Source: Saposhnikovia divaricata (taxonomy: Eukaryota; Streptophyta; Magnoliopsida; Apiales; Apiaceae). Taken from it: a stretch of 64,000 nucleotides of DNA. The stretch is from contig CM071598.1 in the NCBI GenBank assembly GCA_036435485.1, positions 176,028,148 through 176,092,147 of the forward strand, given 5' to 3'. The position numbers and the translations under genes are program-made. Below the pieces are notes generated by a model, which saw only the letters and a program-made list of their open reading frames with translations, was not told where the DNA came from and ran no database searches. Below are positions 1 through 12,226 of the stretch, in pieces (the first letter of the stretch is position 1; every line of letters starts with the position of its first letter).

Positions 1-1325
1 CAATTAATTAAGGAATTATCAGTTATATCCCTTTTAATTTAACAAAAAGACCAAAAGTCACTCTTGAAAAATTAAACTACGGGTTATAGATAATTATCAC
101 TGTTAGAGGCGAAAATCAACAACCAATTAACAGAATCTGATACCAGTGAAATCAGTGAAGTTATGTGTGTACACACCAGTGAAATCGTGTGTATATGACT
201 GTGAAGCGGTGTGTGTATATACGTATGTATATATGTCGAGAAAGAAGAACAAATACACAAACACACAAACTCAGATATTACTGGTCACTCAGATAATGGC
301 AGTCAAAAATCGGGCAGTAATTCGTTGTCCGTATGAGATTAGTCACAAAAATCACGAATCAGTGGTTGTAAGTCGAAATCGCCTGTATGTATATGGGGCG
401 GCTGTAAAACTCAATTAGGTAAAAGTGAAAGAATAGAACTTACCATTTAACTATTAAAGACCATGTAAACAGCACAAACCACCAACAGTACTAGGGAAAC
501 CTATCTCGAAATTTAAGTAGAAATTCGAGATAGACTTCGAGTTAGGAGTTAACTCGAAAAATCCCCTTAAGACCAACTGAGAGCTCTATCTCGAACATCA
601 AGTCGAAATTCGAGTTGAGTTTCGAGATAGAGGATAACTCGAAATTATTAACTAATTCGAAGTTATTCTCTCAGATCATTTCAAAAAATATCCCCTGTAA
701 GATAGACATTATATGGAATATTTTGAATAAGGAAATAGGCACACTGGTAACTCAAATTCGAGCCCTAAGTCGAATTTCGAGATAAATTTCGAGATAGAGG
801 CTAACTCGAAATTTTTCCCAGACTTAGAATTTTCAAAACTTCACTCTGGAAGCTCAAATCGAAATTCAACTAGAATTTCAAGATGAGTTTCGAGATAGTG
901 ATTAACTCGAAATTTTGAAGATACTTAGAATAATTTGACAATTTTTCTTTGAAAAACTCAACAATTAATTTTGCCAAATTAATATAAATATCAATTCAAG
1001 GATTTTAATATATGACATAATTAAAACATTCCTTGATAATTCTAAGGCCTCTAATTACATGAAAAACACAGGTAAATTCATCTAAAAATCATGCAATATT
1101 TAAAATATTATGAATTTAACTCCCCCTATGATCATGCAATCTAACAAGCATAAATTCAAAGATTTGTGCTATAAAAGACACTTAAAACACAATGAATTCA
1201 TGTAAAATGACACTATATGCAACCTATAACAATCATTAATTAGGCATTTTAAAGTCTAAGCACATAATGATTAAATAGCTTGCATATACAAACATAACCA
1301 TGGATGTTACAGATAGAAGGCTTTA
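1..1325 (-). repeat. Spacer of element A between pol and the unseen ORF3, with inverted motifs
   Basis: Non-coding and homologous to 28,660-30,330 of element B. It carries several copies of an inverted motif (CTATCTCGAA ... TTCGAGATAG, with inner AAGTCGAAATTCGAG) between about 510 and 915, and a polypurine octamer AGGGGGAG (minus strand, 1120-1127). It has fewer motif copies than B, and the TATA-like box of B at 29,167 has no clear counterpart here. The short open frames on both strands in 84-418 are compositional and match nothing known. Confidence 0.7.
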
Positions 1326-4300
1326 CTAACTTGTGTTAATCATTCCCAATTCACCAACCAACCTATTGAATGTTACTTCATCAAGAGGTTTGGTGAATAT
1401 ATCTGCAATTTGTTGCATTGTGGGCACAAAATGTAGCTCCACAGTCCCCTCCTCGACATGTTCTCTTATGAAGTGATACCTGATGTCGATGTGCTTGGTT
1501 CTTGAGTGATCTACAGGATTGTTGGTTATGGCAATGGCACTTGTGTTGTCACACATGATTGGAATTTTCTTGTGCTCCATGCCATAATCCTTCAGTTGGT
1601 TCCTCATCCACAGTATTTGAGCTACACAGCTTCCAGCAGCAATGTATTCAGCTTCAGCAGTAGAATTAGATACTGTATGTTGCTTTTTGCTTTGCCAGGA
1701 CACCAATCTTCTGCCAAGAAATTGTCAAGCACCAGATGTGCTTTTCCTATCAATCCTGCAACCTGCATAGTCTGAATCCGAATAGCCAATAAGATTAAAA
1801 CCTGTATCTCTTGGGTACCAAATCCCTAGATTTGGTGTGCCCTTGAGATACCTAAAAATTCTTTTGACGGCTACGAGATGTGATTCTCTAGGATCCGCTT
1901 GGAACCTTGCACATAAACAAGTTGCGAACATTATATCTGGTCTACTTGCAGTTAAATAGAGGAGTGAGCCAATCATACCTCAATAGCTTGTGATATCAAC
2001 TGATTTACCTGATTTGTCTTCATCAAGCTTCGTGGTTGTTGCCATGGGAGTCTTAGCTGCTGATGCATCTTCTAGATTATACTTCTTGAGTAAATCTCTG
2101 ACGTACTTGGATTGACAGATAAAGATACCATCTTTTCTCTGACTGATCTGTAATCCAAGGAAGAAGGACAGCTCTCCCATCATGCTCATCTCATATTTTT
2201 CCTGCATTAGCTTGGCAAATTTCTCGCACAAGCGCTCATTTGATGACCCAAAAATAATATCGTCCACATATACTTGAACAAGTATTAAGTCATTTTTCAC
2301 AACTTTATAGAACAATGTTTTATCAATTACTCCCCTAACAAAACCATTTTCAATTAAGAATAGAGATAGGGTTTCATACCATCGCCTTGGGGATTGCCTG
2401 AGGCCATAGACAGATTTGAAGAGTAGATACACAAAATCTGTATGTTCTGGATCAACGAAGCCAGGCGGCTGTTCCAGATATACTTCCTCTTCTAACTCTC
2501 CGTTCAGGAAGGCACTTTTCACGTCCATCTGGAAAACTTTGAAGTTCTTATGTGCTGCAAATGCCAAGAACATCCTGACTACCTCAAGTCTTGCAACTGG
2601 TGCATAGGTTTCATCATAATCAATTCCTTCTCGCTGAGAATAACCTTTTGCAACCAAACGTGCCTTGTTTCGTGTTACAAGTCCGTTTTCATCCAGTTTA
2701 TTTCTGAATACCCACCTAGCTCCAATTATGGATTTGTTCTTTGGTCGGGGTACCAGTTTCCAAACTTTCTGCCTTTCAAACTGATTGAGTTCCTCTTGCA
2801 TTGCAATCACCCAATCAGCATCGCCAAGAGCTTCTTCGATTTCTTTAGGTTCAAGCTTGGATAAGAACCCAGAATATAAGGAGATATTAGCCATGTCAGC
2901 TCTTGCAGTTCTTCTAGTAGTCACACCAGCATCTGGATCACCAATAATTAACTCAAACGGATGGTCTCTATTCCATACTCGTTCACCTGGAAATTGTCTT
3001 GATGATTCAGCTTGACTTTCTGAGTTGGGGTGCTGACTACTTTGATTATTTTCACTAACTTCCCCTGAGTTAGTGCCAGCTCCTACAGAACTAGAGTCAA
3101 CTCGACTCGAGCCTTGAACAATAGTCCTTGAGCTGCTATTTACTCCCCCTGAGTTGTTGCCGGTTGGTATTGAAGAAGTCTCTCCTGATCTTGTAGAATT
3201 AGCTTGTTCACTAGACTCAGGTTCTTCACGTACACTTGGAACATTTAATGGAACAACCAACTCAGGTTCATCTTCAAGATCTTCTAAGTCCAGATTCTGA
3301 AATTTTAGGGACTCAGGTTCACTAGAATCTCTTGAAATTGATGAGAGTTTGGTATCGTCGAATCTGACGTTGTAACTTTCAGTCACTTTTCGATCATTCA
3401 CCAAGAACACTCTATAAGCTGCCACCACGTCTGTAGAGTAACCAACAAAGATTCCTTCACGAGCTTTTGCTGCAAACTTGCCTAGATTTTCATCATCTAT
3501 AAGCACATAGCATTTTGCTCCGAAGACATGAAAGTATTTGATTGTTGGTCTTCTGTTGTTCATTAGCTCACATGGTGTCTTTTCTTTATCTTTTATGATC
3601 AAGGTTCTATTTTGAGTGTAACAAGCGGTACTCACTGCTTCGGCCCAGAAATACAAAGGAAGTTTTGAATCATACAACAAAGTTCTTGCTGCTTCAACCA
3701 AAGTTCTATTCTTCCTTTCAACTACTCCATTTTGCTGTGGAGTTCTCGGGGCTGAATACTGACGACGTATTCCCTTAGATACACAGAAATCATTCAGCAC
3801 TGCATTTTTGAATTCAGTGCCATTGTCTGATCTAATCGTCTTCACAGTAAGTGTTGAAACATTCTCAATTTGAGTGATGTGATCAATGATTAAGAAAGGT
3901 ACTTCGTCTTTCGTCATTGCGAACAATACCCATGTATACTTGGAGAAGTCATCCACGATTACCAAAGCATATCTTTTCCTAGACAAAGATAGGACATTCA
4001 CTGGGCCAAACAAATCCATATGAAGAAGTTGTAGAGGCTCAGTAATACTAGAAATTTCTTTGCTTTTATGCGATGCTCGCTTCGACTTTCCCATTTCACA
4101 AGCTTCACAGAGTCCTTTCGGAGCGAACTCCATTTGAGGTAGATCTCTCACCAATTCTCGCCTCGCGAGAGCATTCATCGTTTTGAAGTTTAAGTGAGAT
4201 AGCTTTTTGTGCCATAACCAGCTTTCATCATCCGAGGCTTTGCTGTAGAAACAGGTGACCTCATTCTGATTTGCTGAATCCATATCTGCAACAAAAAGAT

Positions 4301-4679
4301 CTGCCTTTCGAACTCCTCTCAAAGCTAGTGAGCCTTCCTTGATGTGAGTGATTGAGACACCTTTCTTGTTGAAGACAATTTCGTAACCTTTGTCACAGAA
4401 TTGACTTATACTCAACAGATTGTGCTTTAGTCCCTCAACATAGGAAATATCTTCAATGATGACATTGCCAGTTTTCAGTTTGCCATATCCCTTAGTCACA
4501 CCTATGCTGTCATCTCCAAAGGTAACATAAGGGCCAGCCTTCATAACCAACTCTGTAAGCAGGGACTTGTTTCCAGTCATATGCCTCGATGCTCCACTGT
4601 CTAGCACCCATATAACTTTATTTCTATTCTGCTTAATGCCCTGCAATGACAGATTGGTTAGACATTCTTCGGAACCCAA
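1326..4679 (-). pseudogene. pol: Element A pol polyprotein (PR-IN-RT-RNase H), two in-frame stops
   Basis: A Ty1/copia polyprotein in one frame from a non-ATG entry (TTG, 4679) to 1326. Domains in order: aspartic protease (WVLDSGASRHMTG); integrase with zinc-binding H-H-C-C (WLWHKKLSH ... CEACEMGK) and the D-D-E core (LFGPV, RSDNGTEF, PQQNGVVERKNRT); reverse transcriptase (FQMDVKSAFLNGELEEEVYL, VYVDDIIFGSS); RNase H (SDSDYAG, AEAEYIA, CDNTSAIAI). Two single-base nonsense changes relative to B break it: TGA at 1980-1982 (CGA in B, a CpG-type transition) between RT and RNase H, and TGA at 1725-1727 (TGC in B). The start overlaps the gag end by 22 bases in the -1 frame, so pol was presumably made by frameshifting. 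Copia pol is certain; lineage by resemblance to SIRE/Maximus. Confidence 0.95.
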
Positions 4680-6943
4680 CTTTGATTGGGCCCGGCTTTT
4701 CGATAAGATCGAGAATCAACAGATTTAACAACAGGAGATGCACTTTTCTTCATATTACTAGAGCTTTCGACTATCTCCTTTCCTTTCTCAGACTTGACAG
4801 ATTTGTCAGTCTTAGGAGAAGGTTTGTAACTCCTAACTTTAGGAGGACTGACAGTCTTGGCTCTACCATATTTTTTCTTGATATTTGAACTAGCAACAGT
4901 ATTTGAGCATGACTGGCTAGATGCATTCATTAAATGCACAAAAGTTTGCATGATATTAAAAGTGCATGGCATACAATTAGGTTGACCACACTGTGCATGA
5001 TTCTGATGCAGATTATTCATTGTATGTGTGGTAGGCATGGCATGTGCAGCAGGAACATTCATGTTAGCTTTGCATGCATAAGAAAGATGTTCAGTAGATT
5101 TACAATGATAACATGCTTTCTTTATTCGTTCAGCCTTAACCTCTTTTATGCCTTTTTCTTTCTTTCCTTGTTGTTTAACAGCCTTAGCTCCTAATCCCAG
5201 TCTAGATTCATCTCTAGGGAAATTGATTTTCACTTGTTTAATAGGAGTTATAGGTTGTTCTTTCTGGCGATCTTCCATCTCAATCTCATATCTAGCTATC
5301 AATTCAGTCTCTTCTTCTTCTATTCTAGGAACAAGATGTTTGTAGATAGGTTTGATAGCCGATTTAAGAATACTAGGTGTTTCCTTTTTAAGGTCACTGG
5401 AACTAGGGTCAATAGGTCTCTTTCCTTCTTTCTTAGGAAGGTCAGAATAATCAAGTCCTATACCTACTCCAGTTATTTTCTTAAATGTGTCATTATCTAC
5501 ATACACTTTACTAGCCGCTAGTTTGTAAGCTTCGCATTTTGTTTCTAACTCAGCTAGATTGTTCCTAAGACATGCTTCTACCTCTTCCTTAAGGACGAGC
5601 TTGTGTTCCAGAGATTTAATAAAGTCTCTTAGAGAAGTATCTACAGTGCAAGCAGCCTCTAGCTCTTCCACTTTTGCCTCAAGCATTCTGCATTTGGCAA
5701 CAAGTGTTTTCTGTTCCTTTTGAGAAGAGTCTAGGCTTTTGCACAACATATAGATCTCTTCACTAAGAGCCCCATTCTGTTCTTTATAATCATCAATAGA
5801 CATTTCTACTTTAAGAGTCAGAACTGGTACCTCTGGTTCCTCTGATGTCTCAGCCATGAGGGCAAAGTTTGCTACATGAGTAACATCTTCCTCATCTGAA
5901 TCATCCCAAGCTCTTCCTTCTGTCACCAATAAAGCTCGTTTTCCATGTCTTTCCTTCAACAGTGCTTCATAGTTGCTTTTGAGGGCTTCAAATGTCTCTT
6001 TTGGATAAGTCTGTTTAGGCTTTTTGCAGTCCGAGGCAAAGTGTCCAGCTTCACCACAATTATAGCATTTGAACTTCATTTTGAAATCCAAAGGAGATTT
6101 GTAGCTGGTATTCTTGCCTTTTCCTTTGTAGCCTGACGAACTACCACCACCCTTAGCAGCCCGATAATAAGATGAAGATTTTCTCTGTGGTCGGTTGCTC
6201 TTTCTAAATCTCATGTTGCTGAACTTCCTTGCCATGTATGCCACGACACTATCGTCCATGTTGTCCAGCTCTTCTTGGGTGTAGTAGTCATCATCACTGT
6301 CAGATGCGCACTCGTCATCATTATCAACTTGATGTGGTGCATGTGATGATTTAGGCTTTGCTGCAACCATTGCCTTCTTAGACTCTTCCTCATCAGCAAC
6401 TAATCCTGATGCACTTTCTTTACCCTTTGAATCATTGTCCCATGCTTGATCTTGAAGAGTTTCCAGCTCATAGGTCTTTAATATTCCATAATATTCTTCC
6501 AGAGAAGTTGTATGCAAATCTCTGGTTTCTCTTATTGCTTAGACCCTATGTTCAATGCTTTTTGGCTGGTTCCTCAGATATCTTGTATTAGTCTCAACCA
6601 TGGGGAGAGTTACACCTCTCAGATTCAAATCCAATACCAACTGACTGAATCGTAGGTAGACATCTGTTATGCCTTCTCCTTTTCGTATTCTGAAGGTGTC
6701 ATACTCCATCTTGAGTATGAGTGTCTTGTTACTTCTAACCTCTGCAGATCCTTCCATGACAACTTCTATCTTGTCCCAAATCTTCTTCGCTGTAGTCAGA
6801 CCTTTGACTATGTTGAACATTTCATGATCAAGAGATTCCATCAAGGTTTGTCGTATTGGGACAAATTTACCCTTGTCAAGGACTTCTTCTTCATAGTGAT
6901 CTTTGTTGAACATTGGGATCTTGAATGCATTTTTAGGAGCCAT
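4658..6943 (-). pseudogene. gag: Element A gag (two N-terminal deletions and one stop)
   Basis: Capsid/nucleocapsid protein that would package element RNA in the cytoplasm. The start is the ATG at 6943 (MAPKNAFKIP), shared with B. Two CCHC zinc knuckles are visible: CYNCGEAGHFASDC (intact, unlike B) and CYHCKSTEHLSYAC. A long coiled coil lies between them, followed by a Cys cluster (CGQPNCMPC) and the end SWVPKNV. Compared with B, in-frame segments of 17 and about 39 residues are missing near the N terminus, and a TAA at 6539-6541 replaces a Tyr codon. The frame stays open on both sides of the stop, so the break looks recent. The C-terminal end overlaps pol. Confidence 0.9.
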
Positions 6944-7630
6944 CTCAATTCTGGTCACTAAAAGTTTCTAAGTACCCAAGACTAGGCTATGTAGAATATT
7001 TATGTAGAACTTTTGCCTAAGTCGAAATTTCTCTAAGTAGAAATTTTGCTCAAGTCGAAATCACCAAGTAGAAATTGTCTAAGTCGAAATTCTATGTAGA
7101 AATTCTCAAGTAGAAATTCTATGTAGAAATTTTTTCCTTAGAATAATTTTTCTGCAGATTACTTTAATATTGAATAAACAATATTATCTCTTTAACACCT
7201 TTTGACTTTGAATGCTTTACTCACCTAACCCACCTAACCCACATGCTAGGTACTGAGTATGTCTGTATACTTTCGGCCGAATAAAGCAAATTAAAAAAAA
7301 AGTCCAAAACCACCTTTTTATTCTTTTACTATTTTTCTGTTTGAAAAGGAGATCAAAAAGTTGTTGGGTTGTCTTCTTTGATAAGAACAGATGATGAACA
7401 CTCAAGAACACCAAATATGAAAGTACCCAGATTAATTCACAAAAATTTATTAAAATACATCCAAGCTAAATAATCACACCTGGAGTATTTAAATAATTTT
7501 TCAGATGAGTTTTTCACCACAAACGATTTAAAGCACACTTTTCAAGAAAATGAAAAGTAGATCTAGAAAATGAAAACTCACGATTCTTCTACTCAACACA
7601 AGGATCTATGTTTTGTATGTTAAACATAAA
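6944..7630 (-). promoter_or_regulatory. Element A 5' leader with AAGTMGAAATT repeats
   Basis: Untranslated leader between primer site and gag. At 7018-7130 it holds about eight close copies of AAGTCGAAATT / AAGTAGAAATT-like units, a single-arm version of the inverted motif found in the LTR and spacer of the same element. The leader is collinear with 36,116-36,793 of element B. Short open frames here (e.g. 7217-7414) are not conserved as protein. Confidence 0.65.
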
Positions 7631-7642
7631 GCTTTGATACCA
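7631..7642 (-). promoter_or_regulatory. Primer binding site of element A
   Basis: Minus-strand TGGTATCAAAGC is complementary to the 3' end of plant initiator tRNA-Met except for one base (TGGTATCAGAGC in B and C). It sits two bases inside the LTR edge, the usual copia arrangement. Confidence 0.9.
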
Positions 7643-7644
7643 AT

Positions 7645-8699
7645 TGTTAGGTCCAATTGTGTTGTAGAGGGGGGGTGAATACAACTTTTCGAATATGAGA
7701 AGCAATAAATACGATGCAATAAATGAACACACAGATTCAAGGAATATATGTCTTATATATAACTTGAAAGGGTTGCTACAACATTCATTACAAAGTATAA
7801 CAGAAGTTGAGAGAGAAGTGAATGATACTAAGCTCTGTGAATGCACTCTCTCTTTTTCTCTTGTGTTTTTCTCTAGAATTGATCACTAACTAAAACATTA
7901 CACAAGAACTTCTATTTATACTACATGTAATCTATGTCCTGTAGTCTTCAAAGACTAAGATGTACGTGGCCCAATGATGTCCACATAATTCTTGCCTTAT
8001 CTTGAAAGCTTGGAAATCTGCCAATCAGAAGATGCCATGTGTCATGTTGAAGCTGCACTCTAAGTAGAACTTCTACTTGAGAATTTCTACTTAGCCATCT
8101 CGAAGTTCTAAGTAGAACTTCTACTTAGAAACTTCTACTTGGCTATCTAGAATATTTAGTACTTAGAAAATATTCTGGTCTTCAACTTGAAACTTCAATG
8201 CACATCTCGAACTTGTGATATCTTCATGTCTTCTTTATTCTTCACTAAGCTCTTGAATATGGATCTTTATTACTGACATAAACTTGCTATCAATGTCCTG
8301 ACACTTGATGCAACGGTCTGGTTCATAAGTGACTAGTCTTGATAGGGTTTTTGCTTCTTGAATAAGTTACCATATCCAATTAGAAATATGGCTTTCCAAT
8401 ATTTGCTTTCCTTCTTGTTCACTTGAAATCAATTGATCTTATTGATACTGATAGTTATGATCTTGATCTTTGGCTTTCCAAATCACTGAGGCATGAACAA
8501 CTTTGACTTGAACTTCTTTCAATGATTTCTTCTTGGATTGATCATAGTTAACATGTTGAATTGTATCAATTACCTTGTCTTCATTTAGTGTTGATTTCTT
8601 GTGACTTCTTGTTCTTGATTGTCTTCTGGTTAAGTATCTTTTCCTTTAGTTTGAGTTACATTAGTTATAGTGTTACAAGTTTATACACTCTGCCTTTCA
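7645..8699 (-). repeat. 5' LTR of element A
   Basis: A 1,055-bp LTR bounded by TG ... CA. It is collinear with the 1,233-bp LTRs of element B but has fewer copies of the palindromic unit AAGTAGAACTTCTACTT (about 8058-8150). A TATA box (minus strand TATAAATAG, 7912-7920) lies just downstream of the palindromes in the reading sense, so the palindromes occupy U3. Its partner LTR is outside the window, so age cannot be estimated. Confidence 0.93.
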
Positions 8700-10594
8700 T
8701 AACCATCTGCCAAAATTGTCTTCCTTTGTCCCATGATACATCCATCCTCTCCTTCTCCAGCAGTGAGTAGCAAACGGACAGCTCACTAAAGCATGATACA
8801 CTGTCTCCTCTTCCCCGTTACAAACCGAACAAGCAACAGTCACTGGGACTCTTTTAGCATAAAAAACTGTTTTCGTTAGCAGACACTGAGCTAACGAGCG
8901 CCATATCATATTCAAAACCTTGGGCGGCGCTTTGATTCTCCACACCAGTTTCCACAAACTATTATTATCAACTGTTTGCCATGCTCCTTTTTGTAGTTGC
9001 AGCATTCGATAAGCACTCCTAACTGAATAATCACCACTAACTTTTTCATTCCAGAATAGCCTGTCAACATCACTCCCATCCCCTATACTTGTATTAAAAA
9101 TGCACTGCTGGTCCCTTTCATTAAATAAATCTTCCACCACTTCCGTATCCCATTGATTATCATGCATAGACATCAGCGAGTCTACTGTAGCCTGATCTAA
9201 GCCTTGCAGCTCTGTTGTTATATACGGATGTGACACATTTTGAGCCAAGGATGCCCCAGGACCCTAATACTTTTACCATACCCCACCCTCCATCGAGCAC
9301 CTGCCATAACTACTTATTTTGCCTCCCAGATACTACGCCAAACAAAACTGGGATTATTTCCCAACTTCGAGTCAAAAAAGTGACAATCATCAAAATACCT
9401 CTCCTTGTATACTCTACTTGATAACCTTTCTGGTTGAGTACTTAGTCTCCATCCTTGTTTCCCAAGTAAAGCTAAATTAAAATCCCGAAAATCTCTGAAC
9501 CCTAACCCACCAGTCGATTTATGCTTGCTAAGTCTCTCCCAACTCATCCAGTAAATACCCGTGTTGCAGTTCTCCTTAAAACCCCACCAATACCTTGACA
9601 AGCTTCTTTCAAAGTCTTTAATGATCTCCAACGACAACAAAAAGATGTTCATAGCGTAAACTGGCAATGCCTGAGCAACATTTTTTATTAACACTTCCCT
9701 CCCTGCCTGAGAAATCCACCTGTCCTTCCATGATTGAGTCCTTTTTTTTATTCTCTCCTTTAAAAAACCAAAAGCTCTTGATTTGTTTCGACTAACCATA
9801 TTTGGTAACCCCAAGTAAGTCACCGAATCATCAGCCTCATTCATCTGCATAATCTGACATATACTATTCTTAACATTCTGATTGACATTAGGAATGAACA
9901 CTACTGAAGACTTCGACAGATTCACTTGCTATCCTGAGGCTTCCTCAAATATTTGTAATACTTCCACCATTTTCAAAGCTGCATTTTCATCTGCTTTACA
10001 AAACATGTAGCTATCATCTTCAAATAATAAATGACTGATACTTGGAGCTTGACGACACACCTTTATACCTTGTATGAAGTTTTAATTTTCATATTTCTTG
10101 AGTAATGCAGACAACCCCTCCGCACAAAGAATAAAAAGGTATGGTGAAAGCGGATCCCCTTGACGAAGCACTCTACTTGGAATCATTGGTCCCATCTCCC
10201 TAGCCCCATGAGTGATAATATACTTAACTGAACTTACACTTTAAAGAATTAAGTGAACCCACCAGCTGTAAAAGCCCACTTTACATAGCAACTCTCTCAG
10301 AAAATCCCACTCAATTCTATCATAAGCCTTACTCATGTCTATTTTAACAGCCATGCATCCGTTCTTTCCCCTCCTCTTCCTTTTCAAATGATGAATCATT
10401 TCATATCCCACCATAATATTGTCCGTGATCAATCTACCGGGAATAAAAGTACTTTGACATTCAGAGACCACCCCATCCAACATAGCTTTCATTCTATTCG
10501 CCATTACTTTAGTAATTATTTTCACCAATACATTGCATAACGAAATAGGTCTGAGATCACCCACAATAACAGGACACTTCTTTTTCGGGATAAG
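8700..10594 (-). pseudogene. LINE F, 3' part: RT second half and zf-RVT domain
   Basis: Downstream half of an L1-type LINE polyprotein. 10,564-10,241 encodes RT motifs (GDLRPISLCNV, IPGRLITDNI, KIDMSKAYDRIEW). A frameshift follows, and out-of-frame remains of the palm (with FEDDS in place of the usual FADDS) run through 10,240-9,930. 9,925-9,314 encodes the RT C-terminal part (YLGLP, WKDRWISQAGREVLIK). 9,248-8,697 encodes the zf-RVT region (WRIKAPPKVLNMIWR, CSVCNGEEETVYHALVSCPFA). Several frameshifts separate the pieces, so it is dead. Element A cuts it at 8,699 and element C at 10,594; across C it continues at 39,739. Confidence 0.9.
10590..10594. repeat. Target-site duplication of element C, left copy (ATAAG)
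   Basis: ATAAG immediately before the left LTR of C, identical to 39,734-39,738 after the right LTR. The LINE RT reading frame continues across the duplication (NVVLIP... of the RT motif), which confirms the exact insertion point. Confidence 0.93.
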
Positions 10595-11960
10595 TGTTAG
10601 GTCCGATAAGATTGTAGAAGGGGGGGGTTGAATACAATCTTTACCTTTTTATCGAAATTTGTCCTTTAAATAAAATTTGATAAAGACAAATTTATGTGCG
10701 GAATTATTTAACACAATTTTTCAAGTTGAATATAACTGTATATTAACTTGATGTGGTGTTACAAAATCAGTATAACAACTTATCAAGATGTTAATAACTA
10801 ATTAGAAAATTCGACATGAACTTTTCTAATTTAGTTAATAATAATCAAGATAAGAACTAGGAAACTTAATTCGCTAGTAGTACAAGAATCACAAATAAAC
10901 AAGTTCTAGCGGATAGAATATAACAAAGATGAAGAACTTGAATTTCTGGGAATTGTTTAAGCTTTGGTGTTCTTGATATTCTTGAGAGAGAATTCTGTTC
11001 TGGATATTATGTTTTCTGCTGTGTTTTTTTCGTTATGACTTAATCTGCTCTGTTCTGTTCTTTTATATCAGTAACAGGTCTTGCTGGCTTTCTGTAGGAT
11101 ATTTAACTGCTCCAGCATGACTTAAACTGCTTCCAAGACTTGATTTTTCTTCATTAAGACTTACACAAACCTCCATTAAGACATAAAACTTGTCGGTATG
11201 ACTTAATAGAAATTCGGTAAGACTTACAACAGTTGGCAAGAAGTCGGTAAGACTTAATCAGGTCGGTAAGACATAATCCTGAAAAGTTACTGTCGGTATG
11301 ACTTAAAATTAGGTCATACCGAATTTTTCTTCTCCAAGACATAATCCAATCTTCTTTCTTTAAGTCATATTGATCCATTTAATTAGTTAATAATTAACTA
11401 ATTCATATTTAATTGACACAATAATTAATTTAATAAATTAATTAATTCTTCCAGAATTAATTCATTTAATTAAATCAACTAAATGATTTATATCAATTAT
11501 AAATGAATTTAATTAAATCAATAAATAATTAATTTAATTCTTACAAACCACTGAAGGTAGTAAAGAATTACCACTGATTTGTGTTGACGTTCGATGTACT
11601 GTCTGGTTCATGAACGACTAACTTCAACGATGCTTCTTCACTTTTGACTTTAGGTTGTGGTTTGTTTCTTCTCTCAATTCTCTTGTACTGTAACTGACCT
11701 TCAAACTATCACTCGAAAAATCTCTGTCACTGTTCAAATGAATCCATTCACTTCAATGCTATACTGGGGCTTGATCAGATAACTGAATCGTCTTCCAGTG
11801 TATGACATCAAAAACTATAGATTGACTTTTCTTCTTTCTTCTGACAGATAATACTTCTTGAGATTCCTGTGACAGTTCATATGTATATTTACTTATTACA
11901 ATTTGGTTTAAGTTGATTAGGATCCTCTAACTACAAATAGGCTGAGTCATATGCCTTTCA
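10595..11960 (-). repeat. 3' LTR of element C
   Basis: 1,366 bp, TG ... CA. Reading the minus strand, U3 holds an array of CGGTAAGACTTAA / CGGTATGACTTAA units, some facing each other (11,140-11,365), directly upstream of a TATA box TATAAAAG (11,060-11,067). An AT-rich stretch of TTAATTAA-like repeats (11,380-11,545) lies further upstream. Confidence 0.95.
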
Positions 11961-11970
11961 ATCTCCCCCT
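11961..11970 (-). promoter_or_regulatory. Polypurine tract of element C
   Basis: Minus-strand AGGGGGAGAT directly abuts the LTR start (TGAAAGGC). This is the plus-strand priming site of reverse transcription. Confidence 0.9.
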
Positions 11971-12226
11971 ATTTGTTTGTTAGACAATAACAAGCAAATT
12001 CCTAGAGGATACCTCAACTAATCCAACTTAACCAAATGAAAGATAAAACTTTAAATACTAAGTAAATATGAAAAAAAAAGTTCTGGTTTATATTTAACAT
12101 TTGCCAGATTCAAACATGAAAGATAAATACAAGATAGATGATCCTCTAGACTGATCATATGATACAAATTCCTATCAAGATTTATCTAGGCTCTAAAGAT
12201 ATAACATGTAGAGCAATTCTTTTTCT
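11971..12226 (-). other. 3' untranslated region after ORF3 of element C
   Basis: AT-rich sequence between the ORF3 stop and the polypurine tract. No coding or repeat signal is seen apart from a second GTTAGACAATAAC stretch next to the PPT, which is similar in element B. Confidence 0.6.

Larger units (their letters stand above)
1..8699 (-). mobile_element. Sirevirus-type Ty1/copia element A (partial, left end outside window)
   Basis: On the minus strand this reads: 5' LTR (7645-8699), initiator-Met tRNA primer site (7631-7642), leader with repeats, gag, pol and part of the spacer that precedes ORF3. The ORF3 and 3' LTR of this copy must lie left of base 1. It is closely related to element B, with near-identical proteins, but its gag has two in-frame deletions and a stop and its pol has two stops, so it cannot make full proteins. 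The right LTR edge abuts LINE coding sequence, so A is inserted in LINE F. A matching TSD (TAACC, 8700-8704) is expected at the unseen left end. Confidence 0.93.

Noticed and set aside
7631..7642. Matches to initiator tRNA-Met (also 36,794, 38,355 and 49,407)
   Set aside because: Only 12 bases match; these are primer binding sites, not tRNA genes.
7589..7889. Open frames in the LTR of A, also at 23,103-23,366 and 36,858-37,121
   Set aside because: They lie in U3-R sequence and are conserved only because the LTRs are; they end at the LTR TATA region and match no protein.
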